Notes: generated from the letters alone by a model not told the origin. A stretch of DNA of 64,000 nt from Nocardia bovistercoris (GCF_015674855.1 NZ_JADMLG010000019.1:62001-126000), one strand, 5' to 3'; shown: positions 27,192-35,998, counted from the stretch's first letter. A program made the numbers and translations.

Positions 27192-28247
27192 ATGACAACC
27201 GTCGAAGTTCCACACGGGTCGCGTTCGGTCGTGCTGCGAGTATCGGCCGTCATCGCCGAAACGGCCGACACCCACTCGCTGGTCTTCGACGTGCCCGAGG
27301 AATCGCGGGACCGCTTCGACTACAAGCCGGGGCAGTTCCTCACCCTGCGCATCCCGAGCGACCTGACCGGTTCGGTGGCGCGCTGCTACTCGCTGGCCAG
27401 CTCACCGCACACCGACGACAAACCCAAGGTCACCGTCAAACGCACCGCGGGCGGCTACGGCTCGAACTGGGTGTGCGACAACGTCGAAGCGGGCGACCAG
27501 ATCGAGGTGCTGCCGCCGTCGGGCGTGTTCACCCCGAAGAACCTCGACGACGACCTGCTGCTCTTCGGCGCGGGCAGCGGCATCACTCCGGTGATCTCCA
27601 TCCTCAAATCGGCGCTGGCCCGCGGCGGCGGACGCGTCGTGCTCGTCTACGCCAACCGCGACCCCGACGCCGTCATCTTCGCCGCCGAACTCGCCGAACT
27701 CGCCGCCAAGAATCCGCAGCGGCTGGTCGTCATCCACTGGCTGGAAACCCTGCAAGGGCTGCCGACCGCCGACGCGCTGGCCGCCCTCGTCGCCCCCTAC
27801 GCCGAATACCACGCCTACATGTGCGGCCCGGCGCCGTTCATGGACCGGGTGCACGACGCACTCGCCGGACTCGGCGTACCCCGCGCGCGCACCCACGCCG
27901 AAGTGTTCAACTCCCTCGCGGGCGACCCTTTCGCCGACCACGCGCCGATCGAGGTCAGCGAAGCCGACGCCGCCGACGCCGCCACCGTGGAAGTGGAGCT
28001 CGACGGACAGACCCACGAACTGTCGTGGCCGCGCAACCAGACCCTCGTCGACATCATGCTCGCCAAGGGCATCGACGTGCCCTACTCCTGCCAGGAAGGC
28101 GAATGCGGGTCATGCGCCTGCACGGTCGTCGACGGCGAAGTGGAGATGGGCAACTCCGAAATCCTCGACCCCGAGGACATCGCGAACGGCTACATCCTCG
28201 GCTGCCAGGCGCGTCCGGTCACCGACCGGTTGAAGATCCAGTTCTGA
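27192..28247 (+). CDS. kshB: 3-ketosteroid-9-alpha-hydroxylase reductase subunit (KshB-like ferredoxin reductase with fused ferredoxin)
   Basis: 351 aa from ATG 27192 (GAGAGGGCGAG just upstream; in-frame extension into the TetR gene is spurious). Domains: FAD-binding beta-barrel (ARCYSLASSP), NAD-binding domain (FGAGSGITPVISIL; YMCGPAPFMD), and a C-terminal plant-type [2Fe-2S] ferredoxin (CQEGECGSCAC, last Cys in GCQARP). The protein passes electrons from NADH to the Rieske oxygenase KshA for 9-alpha-hydroxylation of 3-ketosteroids. KshA is not in this window, as is common. The KstR-like box supports the steroid role. A phenylacetyl-CoA or other Rieske-oxygenase reductase is the alternative. 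Confidence 0.85.
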   Translation: MTTVEVPHGSRSVVLRVSAVIAETADTHSLVFDVPEESRDRFDYKPGQFLTLRIPSDLTGSVARCYSLASSPHTDDKPKVTVKRTAGGYGSNWVCDNVEAGDQIEVLPPSGVFTPKNLDDDLLLFGAGSGITPVISILKSALARGGGRVVLVYANRDPDAVIFAAELAELAAKNPQRLVVIHWLETLQGLPTADALAALVAPYAEYHAYMCGPAPFMDRVHDALAGLGVPRARTHAEVFNSLAGDPFADHAPIEVSEADAADAATVEVELDGQTHELSWPRNQTLVDIMLAKGIDVPYSCQEGECGSCACTVVDGEVEMGNSEILDPEDIANGYILGCQARPVTDRLKIQF

Positions 28248-28248
28248 A

Positions 28249-28983
28249 TCAGCGCGCGCGATAGGCGGCGCGTTCGGCCGGATCCAGGTGTTCGGTCGCG
28301 TACGACAGCGCCGTGCGGCCCAGCGCCGCCGCGTGCGTATCGAGGAACCCGGTCAGCAGCGCGCGGTCAACGCGCTTGCCGACCTCGCGCAACATCCAAC
28401 CCACCGCCTTCTGGATCAGATCGCGGCGGTCGGCGAGTAACTCCTCGGCAAGGGCGAGAGTGGTCGAAGCGTCACCGGCCTTGATGAAGGCGAAGGTGGC
28501 CAACAACGCCACCCGGCGCTCCCACAGCGAATCCGAACGCGCCAACTCGAACAGCAGATCGCGCGGACGGTCCAACAGCCACGGGCCGAGCACGTGCTCC
28601 GCCGACACGTCGACCAGATCCCAGTTGTTCACCCGCCCCCGATACACCGCGTCCAGATAGCGCCGCACGATCTCGGCCTGCGCGTCCACATCGCGGGTGC
28701 GCGGCTTCGCGGCCCTGGCGAATCGAGCGTTCAGAATCACCAGACCCGCCAGCCGATGCTCGTGCACCTCGCTGTCGAGCAAGGCGTCGATCTCGTCCAA
28801 CGGCAGCTCCGCGAACCGCTTCGCCACCGCGCGAGTCGCGGGCACCCGCACACCGAGGAAGACATCACCTTCCCCGTACTCCCCCGGCCCGGTCTTGAAG
28901 AACCGCCCCAGATTTCGCGCGTCCTCGGGATCGGCGACCTCCGCCAACGCGGCCCGAACCGCTTCGGCCGTAGCACTGTTCAC
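28249..28983 (-). CDS. AlkD-like DNA alkylation repair protein
   Basis: 244 aa with GTG start 28983. A HEAT-like all-helical protein of the AlkD family: FLGVRVPATRAVAKRF, HEHRLAGLVILNARF, NNWDLVDVSAEHVLG, SLWERRVALLATFAFIK, DLIQKAVGWMLREVGKR. The WDLVD and KAVGWMLRE motifs are hallmarks of this 3-methyladenine glycosylase-like family, which excises N3- and N7-alkylpurines without base flipping. The start codon overlaps the stop of the repeat-rich ORF 28980-29360 (GTGA). It converges on kshB with a 1-bp gap. Confidence 0.88.
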   Translation of the reverse strand: MNSATAEAVRAALAEVADPEDARNLGRFFKTGPGEYGEGDVFLGVRVPATRAVAKRFAELPLDEIDALLDSEVHEHRLAGLVILNARFARAAKPRTRDVDAQAEIVRRYLDAVYRGRVNNWDLVDVSAEHVLGPWLLDRPRDLLFELARSDSLWERRVALLATFAFIKAGDASTTLALAEELLADRRDLIQKAVGWMLREVGKRVDRALLTGFLDTHAAALGRTALSYATEHLDPAERAAYRAR

Positions 28984-29360
28984 GACATGACCGCCGATCC
29001 GCCTGCCCGTCCCGCACTGTCGGCGCCATACCTGTCCTCCGCACTCGCGGCATCACACCCCGCGCCACCCACGACAACGCAGCCCGCGGCACTCACGGCA
29101 ACGCGACCAGCGCCACTCGAAGCTGCGCGGCCGGCGCCACCCACGACAACGCCGCCAACGCCACCCACAGCAACACCGCCAACGCCACCCACAGCAACAC
29201 CGCCAACGCCACCCACAGCAACGCGACCAGCGCCACTCAAGGCTGCGCGACCAACGCCACCCACGACAACGCCGCCAACGCCACCCACAGCAACGCGACC
29301 AGCGCCACTCAAGGCTGCGCGACCAGCGCCACCCACGACAACGCCGCCGGCGCCACTCAC
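28980..29360 (-). CDS. Possible small protein made of Gly/Val/Ala octapeptide repeats, between the racemase and alkD-like genes
   Basis: 126 aa (GTG 29360). It overlaps the upstream racemase stop by GTGA and its own stop overlaps the downstream alkD-like start by GTGA. Its core is built from 8-residue units such as GGVGGVAV, GGVGGVVV and SGAGRVAV, as the DNA repeats in 24-bp steps. For: the tight overlaps on both sides and the open frame through a long repeat. Against: third codon positions are far less GC-rich than in neighbours (GTT, GCT, GGT, AGT are common), and the opposite strand is also open as a Pro/Thr-rich frame. If made, it could form a beta-rich or collagen-like rod; there is no signal peptide or known domain. 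Treat as uncertain. Confidence 0.35.
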   Translation of the reverse strand: MSGAGGVVVGGAGRAALSGAGRVAVGGVGGVVVGGVGRAALSGAGRVAVGGVGGVAVGGVGGVAVGGVGGVVVGGAGRAASSGAGRVAVSAAGCVVVGGAGCDAASAEDRYGADSAGRAGGSAVMS

Positions 29361-29364
29361 GGCA
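29065..29364. repeat. 24-bp tandem repeat tract with a 72-bp higher-order unit
   Basis: Copies of a 24-bp unit (CCACCCACAGCAACACCGCCAACG and variants) run from about 29065. Between 29101 and 29364 there are three 72-bp superunits (29101-29172, 29221-29292, 29293-29364) plus two extra 24-bp copies (29173-29220), 264 bp or eleven units. Every step is a multiple of three, so reading frames survive copy-number change. Base composition at third positions differs from the neighbouring genes. Confidence 0.9.
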
Positions 29365-30133
29365 GCGCGCCCAGTGTTCGACCGGAGTCGAAAGCAGCTG
29401 CGGCCGAGGGTAATCGGCCGGGGCGACCACTGTTGAGCACCCGCACCTCGCCCGTGCCGGGCCGGTCGGCGGGGCGGTCCAGTGCGTCCATGCGCCGGAT
29501 CGTTTGCGCGGCAACGGCTTGCGCGCTGTCGAAGAGCCGGACCCCCGGTGGCAGCGCCGCGAGGATGGTGTCGACGACGAGGGGGTAGTGGGTGCAGCCG
29601 AGGACCACGCCATCGACATCGGCCGGGGTCTGTTCGGCGGCGCGGGTGATGGCGTCCTTGGCCGCGACCAGATCACCGCGGTCGATCGCGTCGGCCAGAC
29701 CGTGGCAGGCCACCCCGGTCACGTGCGCGCCACCGCCGAACCGCTCGATCAGATCCGCCTGGTACCGGCTCGCGGTGGTGGCGGCCGTGGCCCATACCGC
29801 GACCGAAGCGCAGACCGCCGCGGCCGGCTTGATCGCGGGCACGGTGCCGATCACCGGGACCTCGGCGCCGACCTCGGCCCGCACCTGCGCCAGGGCCGTG
29901 ACGCTGGCCGTATTACACGGCAACACGATCACCTCGGCGCCGTGGCGCAGCGAGGTGCGCGCCGCGTCGACCACGCGATCGACCACCCACGGTTCCGGTT
30001 TCGGTCCCCACGGCGCGCCGTCGGGGTCGGTCTGCAAGAGGAGGTCGACATCGGGCCGCAATTTGCGCAGCCATGCCGCCGTTGGCAGCAACCCCAATCC
30101 GGAATCGATGAGCGCGACGATCACATCGACCAC
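29357..30133 (-). CDS. Glutamate/aspartate racemase family protein (divergent MurI)
   Basis: 258 aa, GTG start 30133. Both catalytic cysteines of the Asp/Glu racemase family are visible in context: VIVLPCNTAS and VVLGCTHYPLV. The N-terminal IDSGLGLLPTAAWLRKLRPDV corresponds to DSGxGG of MurI but departs from it (GLGLL), and the following segment (TDPDGAPWGPKP) lacks the usual GDxxRxPYG form. It therefore looks like a paralogue of the housekeeping MurI that supplies D-Glu to peptidoglycan; substrate specificity is unclear. It heads a run of overlapping minus-strand ORFs with the repeat ORF and the AlkD-like gene. Confidence 0.75.
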   Translation of the reverse strand: MVDVIVALIDSGLGLLPTAAWLRKLRPDVDLLLQTDPDGAPWGPKPEPWVVDRVVDAARTSLRHGAEVIVLPCNTASVTALAQVRAEVGAEVPVIGTVPAIKPAAAVCASVAVWATAATTASRYQADLIERFGGGAHVTGVACHGLADAIDRGDLVAAKDAITRAAEQTPADVDGVVLGCTHYPLVVDTILAALPPGVRLFDSAQAVAAQTIRRMDALDRPADRPGTGEVRVLNSGRPGRLPSAAAAFDSGRTLGALP

Positions 30134-30172
30134 CGTATTACAAGGTCGTCGCGGGCCTTGACACGGCCGTGA

Positions 30173-30427
30173 TCAGCGATCGACGCAGCTGACGATGCTC
30201 TCCCCGGTCTTCAATGTGCGCCGCGCCGACGCGGTGGCCCGTTCGGTGGCGACCTTCCAGGTGGGGCCGGTGGCCTTGGCCTGCACCGTGCGGTACCGCC
30301 CGGACTTCGATACGACCTCGCAGGTCACGGTGACCGTGTAGTCGGCCGACGCGACGCCGGTAGCGACGGTTGTCAGCGCGGCCGCCGACAGGACGACGGT
30401 CGCGAGCACCCTGAGAACATGCGACAT
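30173..30427 (-). CDS. Small secreted protein of unknown function
   Basis: 84 aa from ATG 30427, chosen because GGGAGGGG lies six bases upstream; a longer in-frame start has no support. Residues 1-28 form a Sec signal peptide (MSHVLRVLATVVLSAAAL..., cleavage after VASA). The mature part of about 56 aa has two cysteines (TVTCEV; IVSCVDR) that could form one disulphide, and a basic middle (RYRTVQAKATGP). This resembles the many small exported proteins of Nocardia; no function is recognised. Confidence 0.75.
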   Translation of the reverse strand: MSHVLRVLATVVLSAAALTTVATGVASADYTVTVTCEVVSKSGRYRTVQAKATGPTWKVATERATASARRTLKTGESIVSCVDR

Positions 30428-30604
30428 GTGTTTCCCCTCCCGATTACGAGTATCGCTCGCCGCAACGGATCGGGCTCCCCATCCGAAGTCGCCGCACGGC
30501 GCGACCGACACTAGCAGAACGAGAACCCGACCGGCCGTGTCGTTTTCCGCTCGAGGGCAAAATCGGACCTGGCACAGGCGAATCGGGTTCTCGTCCGGTG
30601 TGAA

Positions 30605-31798
30605 CTACGTCGCGGTGAGCAGTTCCGCGACCGGCGTGGCCGCGGCGACCTTGGCGCGCATCTTCATGACCGAGCCCGTCATACCCGCACCGACCACGCC
30701 GGTGAGCGCGCCGCCCTGGGAGAAGTAGGCGAGGAATTTGCGGCCGTCGTCGCTGACCACGTCGACGGTGTCGCCCGCGCCGGGAGTGCCGAGCGCCTGG
30801 ATCTTGATCTCGTACTGGTCGCTCCAGAAGTACGGGACCCGGACCGCCGTCGGCAGATCGGCTCCCAGCAGCGCGCAGGACAGGATCTTGGCCTGTTCAC
30901 CGGCGTTGGTCCAGTGCTCGACCCGCTTGCGGTCACCGGTGTCGTGCAGCCAGGCCGCGACGTCGCCGACCGCCCAGACCCGGTCGGCCGAGGTCCGGCC
31001 CACCTCGTCGGCGAGCACGCCGCCGCCCGCGGTCGGTTCGGCCAGTTCGATCCCGGAATCGACGAGCCAATCGGTGGTCGGCCGCGATCCGACGCCGATG
31101 ACGACCAGATCCGCATCCACTTCCGAACCGTCCGAGAGCCGCGCACCGCGCACCTTGCCGGAATCTCCGATGAGGGTGTCGAGCCCGATGCCGCAGCGCA
31201 GGTCGACGCCCTCGGCGCGGTGCAGCCGCGCCACGAGTCCGCCGATGGTTTCGCCGAGCACCGACGCGAGCGGGGTCGGCTGCGGTTCCACCAGCACCAC
31301 GTCGAGCCCTTCGGCGCGCAGGCTCGCCGCGACCTCGCACCCGATGAAGCCCGCGCCGACGATCAGCGCCGATTTCGCGGCGGTCGCGTCGGCGCGCAGG
31401 GCGAGAGCGTCGGCGTGGTCGCGCAGCACGTGCACGCCGGTGAGTTCGGGCAGTCCGGGCAGGCGGCGCGGGCGCAGTCCGGTGGCGATGACGAGGTGCT
31501 CGTAGGCGAGGGTTTCGCCGTCGGCGAGGATGACCGTGCGCGCGGCCGTGTCGACCGCCTTCGCCGCGCTGCCGAGCCGCAGTCGGATCTGCTTCTCTTC
31601 GAAGAATTCGGCCGGACGCAGCGTGGTGTCCTCGGTTTCGCCACGTACGAACTGCTTGGACAGCGGCGGGCGGTCGTAGGGCAGCAGCGGTTCCTCACCG
31701 ACCAGGACCAGTTCTCCCTCGTATCCCGCTCGCCGCAGTTCCTCGGCGGTACGCAGGCCGGAGAGCCCGGCTCCGACGATCACGATCGGCGCTGTCAT
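30605..31798 (-). CDS. FAD-dependent ferredoxin/rubredoxin-type NAD(P)H reductase
   Basis: 397 aa. Two Rossmann motifs, VIVGAGLSGLRTAEELRR (FAD) and ALIVGAGFIGCEVA (NAD(P)H), plus RPPLSKQFV, the ATGLRPRRLPG loop and VWAVGDVAAW place it in the ferredoxin reductase family that serves P450s and Rieske dioxygenases (cf. ThcD and mycobacterial Rv0688). A homologue sits at the equivalent position between tuf and the mft cluster in mycobacteria, where it is regarded as mycofactocin-associated. The redox partner is not in the window. Confidence 0.85.
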   Translation of the reverse strand: MTAPIVIVGAGLSGLRTAEELRRAGYEGELVLVGEEPLLPYDRPPLSKQFVRGETEDTTLRPAEFFEEKQIRLRLGSAAKAVDTAARTVILADGETLAYEHLVIATGLRPRRLPGLPELTGVHVLRDHADALALRADATAAKSALIVGAGFIGCEVAASLRAEGLDVVLVEPQPTPLASVLGETIGGLVARLHRAEGVDLRCGIGLDTLIGDSGKVRGARLSDGSEVDADLVVIGVGSRPTTDWLVDSGIELAEPTAGGGVLADEVGRTSADRVWAVGDVAAWLHDTGDRKRVEHWTNAGEQAKILSCALLGADLPTAVRVPYFWSDQYEIKIQALGTPGAGDTVDVVSDDGRKFLAYFSQGGALTGVVGAGMTGSVMKMRAKVAAATPVAELLTAT

Positions 31799-32047
31799 GC
31801 GGCCTTCCCTTCACCCGTTGGTAACGAGCACCCTAACGTCTGCTTGGTAGAAACGGTGTTCCTACATCCGCGCATGGATCGGGTGATCGCCGAACCATCG
31901 TATCCACGCACCCGACCCCTCCGGTGCTGCCGATTCGGTCACACCGGACAAACAGCCGCGAAGTGGGAGAATGCCCGCGACGGACACAGCAGAATTGAAA
32001 CTCACACGTTTCCAATTTCGGGCGCGACCGCGTGATACTGATCCCCG

Positions 32048-33280
32048 GTGCAGATTCCGACGATCGATCGAAATCTTGTCTTCCGCACTCTCGGCGCCAC
32101 GCTGATCAGCAGCGTGGCCGCGCTTCTCACCGTGGGATCCGGCCCCGCAACGGCCGGACCCCTATACCCCTTACCCGATCCCGACCCCATCTATGCCACC
32201 CCGTCCGATATCGCCGAAAAATCCCCCGGCGAGGTCATCGCCACCCGCGCGATGCCCCCGCTGATCACCTTCCCCGGCAGCACCGTCACCCTCGTGAAAT
32301 TCCGCTCCACCAATTCGCGCGGACTCCCCATCGCGGCCACCACCACCGTGCTCACCCCGCAATGGCGAGCCCCCGACGGCCCGCTGCTGTCCTACCAGCA
32401 CGTCATCAACGGCCTCGGCACCCAGTGCGCGGTCTCCCGCGAGCTCTACACCACCGACCCGAATCTCCAGATCCGCGAAGCCGTCGCGCTCAACGCCGCG
32501 CTCGCGCGGGGCTGGAGCGTCGCGCTGCCCGACCATCTCGGGCCGACCTCCGCCTACGGCGCCGCCCGCCTCGGCGGCCAGATCACCCTCGACGGCATCA
32601 GAGCCGCGCGCGCCGTCCCCGACCTCGGGCTGCGCGCGAGTCCGGTCGCGATGGCCGGATACTCCGGCGGCGGGATGGCCACCGCGTGGGCCGCCGCGCT
32701 CGCCCCGCGCTACGCGCCCGAACTGAAGATCGCGGGCGCCGCGACCGGCGGCGTGCCCATGAACCTGGTGCGCATGATCGAAGGGATCGGCACCAACCCG
32801 CACCCGGCCTTCGGACTCGTCATGGCCGCGGGCATCGGACTCGAACGCGAATACCCCGACAGATTCCCACTCAGCGAATCGATGAACGCCAGAGGTCTCG
32901 CGGCCAGAGAGAGCGTTTCCAACGGGTGCACCAACGATATTCTCGCCGTCGGCGCGGGCCGCAGCGTCACCGAATTCGCGAACAGCATGCGCTTGGTGAC
33001 CGACGCCGACGCGCGCGCCGTGGTCGAGGAGAACAGCCTCGAACTCTTCGACGGCGTACCCGAAATGCCGATATTCGAATGGCATTCGGCCACCGACCCG
33101 CTGATCCCGGTGGACGCCATCCTCAATACCAACCGGCGCTACTGCGCGGCCGGGGTGCGGCTCCAGTCCGAACAGCTGCTGTCACCGGAACATATGACGA
33201 CCGCGGTACTCGGCATACCCGCCGTCGTCACCTGGCTCGACGCCCGATTCCGCGGCGACCCGGCGCCGTCCAACTGCTGA
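32048..33280 (+). CDS. Secreted lipase (LIP family)
   Basis: 410 aa with GTG start 32048; no obvious RBS, so it may be leaderless or start slightly downstream. Signal peptide at residues 1-36 (LGATLISSVAALLTVGSGPATA). Features of the secretory lipase family (PF03583): LLSYQHVINGLGTQC, a nucleophile elbow AGYSGGGMATAW (Ser near residue 206), and late acid/His segments (EWHSATDPLIPVDA; LSPEHMTTAV). It likely hydrolyses triacylglycerols or other esters outside the cell, supporting growth on host or environmental lipid. Confidence 0.87.
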   Translation: MQIPTIDRNLVFRTLGATLISSVAALLTVGSGPATAGPLYPLPDPDPIYATPSDIAEKSPGEVIATRAMPPLITFPGSTVTLVKFRSTNSRGLPIAATTTVLTPQWRAPDGPLLSYQHVINGLGTQCAVSRELYTTDPNLQIREAVALNAALARGWSVALPDHLGPTSAYGAARLGGQITLDGIRAARAVPDLGLRASPVAMAGYSGGGMATAWAAALAPRYAPELKIAGAATGGVPMNLVRMIEGIGTNPHPAFGLVMAAGIGLEREYPDRFPLSESMNARGLAARESVSNGCTNDILAVGAGRSVTEFANSMRLVTDADARAVVEENSLELFDGVPEMPIFEWHSATDPLIPVDAILNTNRRYCAAGVRLQSEQLLSPEHMTTAVLGIPAVVTWLDARFRGDPAPSNC

Positions 33281-33286
33281 ACGAAC

Positions 33287-34093
33287 TCACGACTCGTCGA
33301 GGAAATCGACGATATCGCGGGCGAATCGGGGATGGGTGATCGCGGCGACATGCCCGACATTCGGGTAGATCGACAGCAGCGAACGAGGAATTCCGTCGGC
33401 CGTGCGACGGAAACTCTCGGTCGAATAGAACTCGTCGCGCTCACCCCCGATCACCAAGGTCGGCGCCTTGATATCCCCGAGGCGGTCCGACAGGTCGAAA
33501 GCGTCCTCGGCGCGCACGAAAGCCAGTGTGTCGGCGGGATTCCGGGGACGCACGAACGGATCGAACAACCACATCGCCGCGGTGATCAAGCGATCCTTCA
33601 CCGCCGCCGAATGCGGAGCCATGTGATGCAGCGCACGCCTGCCCGCAGCCGCCGCCTCCGCGTAATTCATCTGATCCGCACGCGCCTGCTCCTCCAGCCG
33701 ATACCCCGACGCCGCGACCACGAGCCGCCGCACCACCCCCGGATGATCGGCAGCCAACTGCAACGCCACCGACCCGCCGGAAGAGATCCCCAGCACATCG
33801 ACGGCGGCCCCGAACTCCGCGTCCAACGCCCGCGCGTGCTCCGCCGCGATATCGGCCATGCTCGTCCCCGCCGCCATCCCCGGCGCCCGCGTCACCGCGT
33901 ACACCCGAAACCACCGAGCCAACGGCCCCAAGGTCTTGATCTCGGAATTCCGTATCCACCGCGACGGATTCGCGTGATCGGGACTGAACCACCGCAGGAA
34001 CACCAGCGGCGGACCGGCCCCGAACGCGAAGTACGGCAGATCATGCGCCAAGACGCCCTCATCGACCGCCAAAGCACCGTCGAGTTTGCTCAT
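33287..34093 (-). CDS. Alpha/beta hydrolase
   Basis: 268 aa from ATG 34093 (MSKLDGALAVDEG); the in-frame extension upstream carries no domain. Alpha/beta-hydrolase fold: oxyanion region GPPLVFLRWFSPDH, nucleophile elbow VDVLGISSGGSVAL (GISSG, Ser near 120), acid in LVIGGERDEFYS, and catalytic His in YPNVGHVAAITHP. The substrate is unknown. Convergent with the lipase (6-bp gap). Confidence 0.82.
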   Translation of the reverse strand: MSKLDGALAVDEGVLAHDLPYFAFGAGPPLVFLRWFSPDHANPSRWIRNSEIKTLGPLARWFRVYAVTRAPGMAAGTSMADIAAEHARALDAEFGAAVDVLGISSGGSVALQLAADHPGVVRRLVVAASGYRLEEQARADQMNYAEAAAAGRRALHHMAPHSAAVKDRLITAAMWLFDPFVRPRNPADTLAFVRAEDAFDLSDRLGDIKAPTLVIGGERDEFYSTESFRRTADGIPRSLLSIYPNVGHVAAITHPRFARDIVDFLDES

Positions 34094-34279
34094 ACCCCCA
34101 TACTCACCGACCCGACCGGATTCCGTCGCCCGATACCGCCCGATAGTCCGCCACGGACACCCGAACGTCACCACCGCCCCGAACAACAGGCCCGCCCGAG
34201 CCGCACTCCGATCCGTTCGTCCCGACACTCACCACCGGGCGGAGACCGACCGAATCGCGATCCCGCTCCCCACGCGGAC

Positions 34280-35017
34280 CTACAGCAGCGAGATCTGGAG
34301 ATCGAGGCCCGCGTCGAGGAGGCCCGCGTGCCCCAGTTCAGGGTCGATCTCGTCCTCGAGCCCCAGCGCGCGCACCAGACCCGTGTTGACCGCGTTGCCC
34401 TTGGCCAGATCCACATCCACCGACAACGACGCGTCGACCAGAACCTCGGTGTCCGCGCCCGTGGCGAACGCGGTACCGAGCGCTTCATTCACGACCGTGA
34501 TGAATTCCTTCGTCAGCTCGAACCCGCCGTCCGCGAGGATCAAGGTCGCGGTGCTCGCCCCGTCGTCCTTGACGACCTCCGCGTGCGACACATCCGCCGC
34601 CGTCCCGATCCGCACATTGCGCCGCCCACCGAGTGACCCCGTGAGCACCCCTTTGTCCAGATCGACCGACAAATTCGAGGCGACGACTTTCTTGGCCCCC
34701 GCCGCCAACGCGATCCCACCCCGTACCAACACCACCCCGCCGACATTCCGCCCCCGCCAGGTGATCTTGCTCCCCGCCGCCACCGGAAAATTCACCCCGC
34801 CATCCACCTCGGAAGCCCCCTGCACCGCCGAAACCACAACCCCCGCCGCATCCAGATCCAACCCGCTCCCCAAATCCACCGTGAGCCCGACCCCACTCAA
34901 CGCAGCAGCCTCCCGCTCCACCGGATCAGCCTGAGCCACAACAGATCCCACCCCCAAAGCAGCCACAACCGCCACCACCCCGGTAAATCCCCCGACTACC
35001 CTCCGAACAATCCCCAT
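34280..35017 (-). CDS. Exported protein of unknown function
   Basis: 245 aa from ATG 35017, with GGGAG eight bases upstream. Signal peptide MGIVRRVVGGFTGVVAVVAAL... cleaved near VVAQA (residue 30). The mature protein alternates short beta-prone segments (SKITWRGRNVGGVVLVRGGI, ASNLSVDLDKGVLTGSLGG) and ends LGLEDEIDPELGHAG...DLQISLL. A weak resemblance to HtaA-like surface beta-sandwich domains can be argued but is not firm. No membrane anchor or cell-wall sorting signal is seen. Confidence 0.7.
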   Translation of the reverse strand: MGIVRRVVGGFTGVVAVVAALGVGSVVAQADPVEREAAALSGVGLTVDLGSGLDLDAAGVVVSAVQGASEVDGGVNFPVAAGSKITWRGRNVGGVVLVRGGIALAAGAKKVVASNLSVDLDKGVLTGSLGGRRNVRIGTAADVSHAEVVKDDGASTATLILADGGFELTKEFITVVNEALGTAFATGADTEVLVDASLSVDVDLAKGNAVNTGLVRALGLEDEIDPELGHAGLLDAGLDLQISLL

Positions 35018-35156
35018 AAACCCGACTCCCATCACTCTCGACACAAACCGACACAGATCGATTCATATTCGAAGCGACATACTCCCCGGATCGGAAATAC
35101 CCCAACCGGAACACAACCTCGAATTCGGCCCCACCCGCTTCCGTTACCACACAATG

Positions 35157-35510
35157 CTATTCGGTCGATTTCGGATGCCCCGCACCTGCGTAAGTAATCC
35201 ATGCGGTGCGACGCTCGTCATCGATCAAGTACCAGATGCGCCCACCGCCGGTGACCTCGTACTGCCAGCGCTCGACCACGCACCCTTTCCAGGTGGCCGA
35301 TCCCAGCACTCCCTTCAGGCGATGCTGCCTATCCGAATTCCCAACTCCCCGTGGACTCGCTCGAATCGCATCAAAAGCGCGACGCGTATTCGGACCAGCC
35401 TGTTTCGCCAACTGATCCCAGCCGTTGCAGGCTTCCGTCGTAGCGAAACGAAGTTCGTACTCGTCACCCACCGCAGGCGGCGCGACACGATCGCCACGCT
35501 TCGGGCTCAT
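35157..35510 (-). CDS. Probable type II toxin (RelE/ParE-like fold)
   Basis: 117 aa. Its ATG overlaps the stop of the preceding gene (ATGA), the usual antitoxin-toxin arrangement. Pattern: YELRFATTEACNGWDQLAKQAG (strand-helix), a positively charged middle (RQHRLKGVLGS), then VERWQYEVTGGGRIWYLIDDERRTAWITYAGAGHPK, the beta-sheet run typical of RelE/ParE-fold mRNA interferases or gyrase inhibitors. Assignment is by fold pattern and context only; target unknown. Confidence 0.6.
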   Translation of the reverse strand: MSPKRGDRVAPPAVGDEYELRFATTEACNGWDQLAKQAGPNTRRAFDAIRASPRGVGNSDRQHRLKGVLGSATWKGCVVERWQYEVTGGGRIWYLIDDERRTAWITYAGAGHPKSTE

Positions 35511-35998
35511 TCGGAGAAATCCTCCGTTCCAGGGCGAGGCACAGCTCCGAGATCACCTTCTGGTTCACGGGTCAAGATCGCGAGAAGTTCTGGGTCCGCG
35601 TGAATTTCAGCGGTGTGCCGCCATTGGGACAACAATGTAGCCAGCGGACCGAGATTCTCCAGAGCCGCCGCACCGCGCGCCACCTCCACCAGCTCGACAA
35701 GGAACTGATCGCGATCAGCGGGCGGCAGAAAGGTCACCCACGGTACGGCATCGGGGAGCGCGTCACGGACCGCCTCGATCCCCAGATTCCGCACGAGCCC
35801 CGCAAGCAGGCGGGCGGTGAAATCCACGACAACACCTTCGGCATCCAACTGCGCGATTCGCATGAGCGCCAAATCATCTGCATCGCGCCGACGCAGCCGA
35901 ATAGCTCGCGCCCGCTCGAGCAGTCGAGTGGTAACAGCAGGCTTGTGCAGTAAATCACTGAACGGAACAACATCGTAGGCCGCACCCATAACATCCAC
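35507..35998 (-). CDS. Probable antitoxin partner of the downstream toxin
   Basis: 163 aa, GTG 35998 with GAGG upstream (ATG 35989 is an alternative). N-terminus VVPFSDLLHKPAVTTRLLERARAIRLRRRDADDLAL resembles the Phd/YefM operator-binding head that sets promoter repression. The acidic tail (EPEGDLGAVPRPGTEDFSE) may contact the toxin. First gene of the two-gene operon; autoregulation is expected but no operator was identified. Confidence 0.58.
   Translation of the reverse strand: MDVMGAAYDVVPFSDLLHKPAVTTRLLERARAIRLRRRDADDLALMRIAQLDAEGVVVDFTARLLAGLVRNLGIEAVRDALPDAVPWVTFLPPADRDQFLVELVEVARGAAALENLGPLATLLSQWRHTAEIHADPELLAILTREPEGDLGAVPRPGTEDFSE

Noticed and set aside
28987..29436. Pro/Thr-rich plus-strand ORF across the repeat tract
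   Set aside because: No RBS, poor codon bias, and it runs into the 3' part of the racemase gene; openness follows from the 24-bp repeat.
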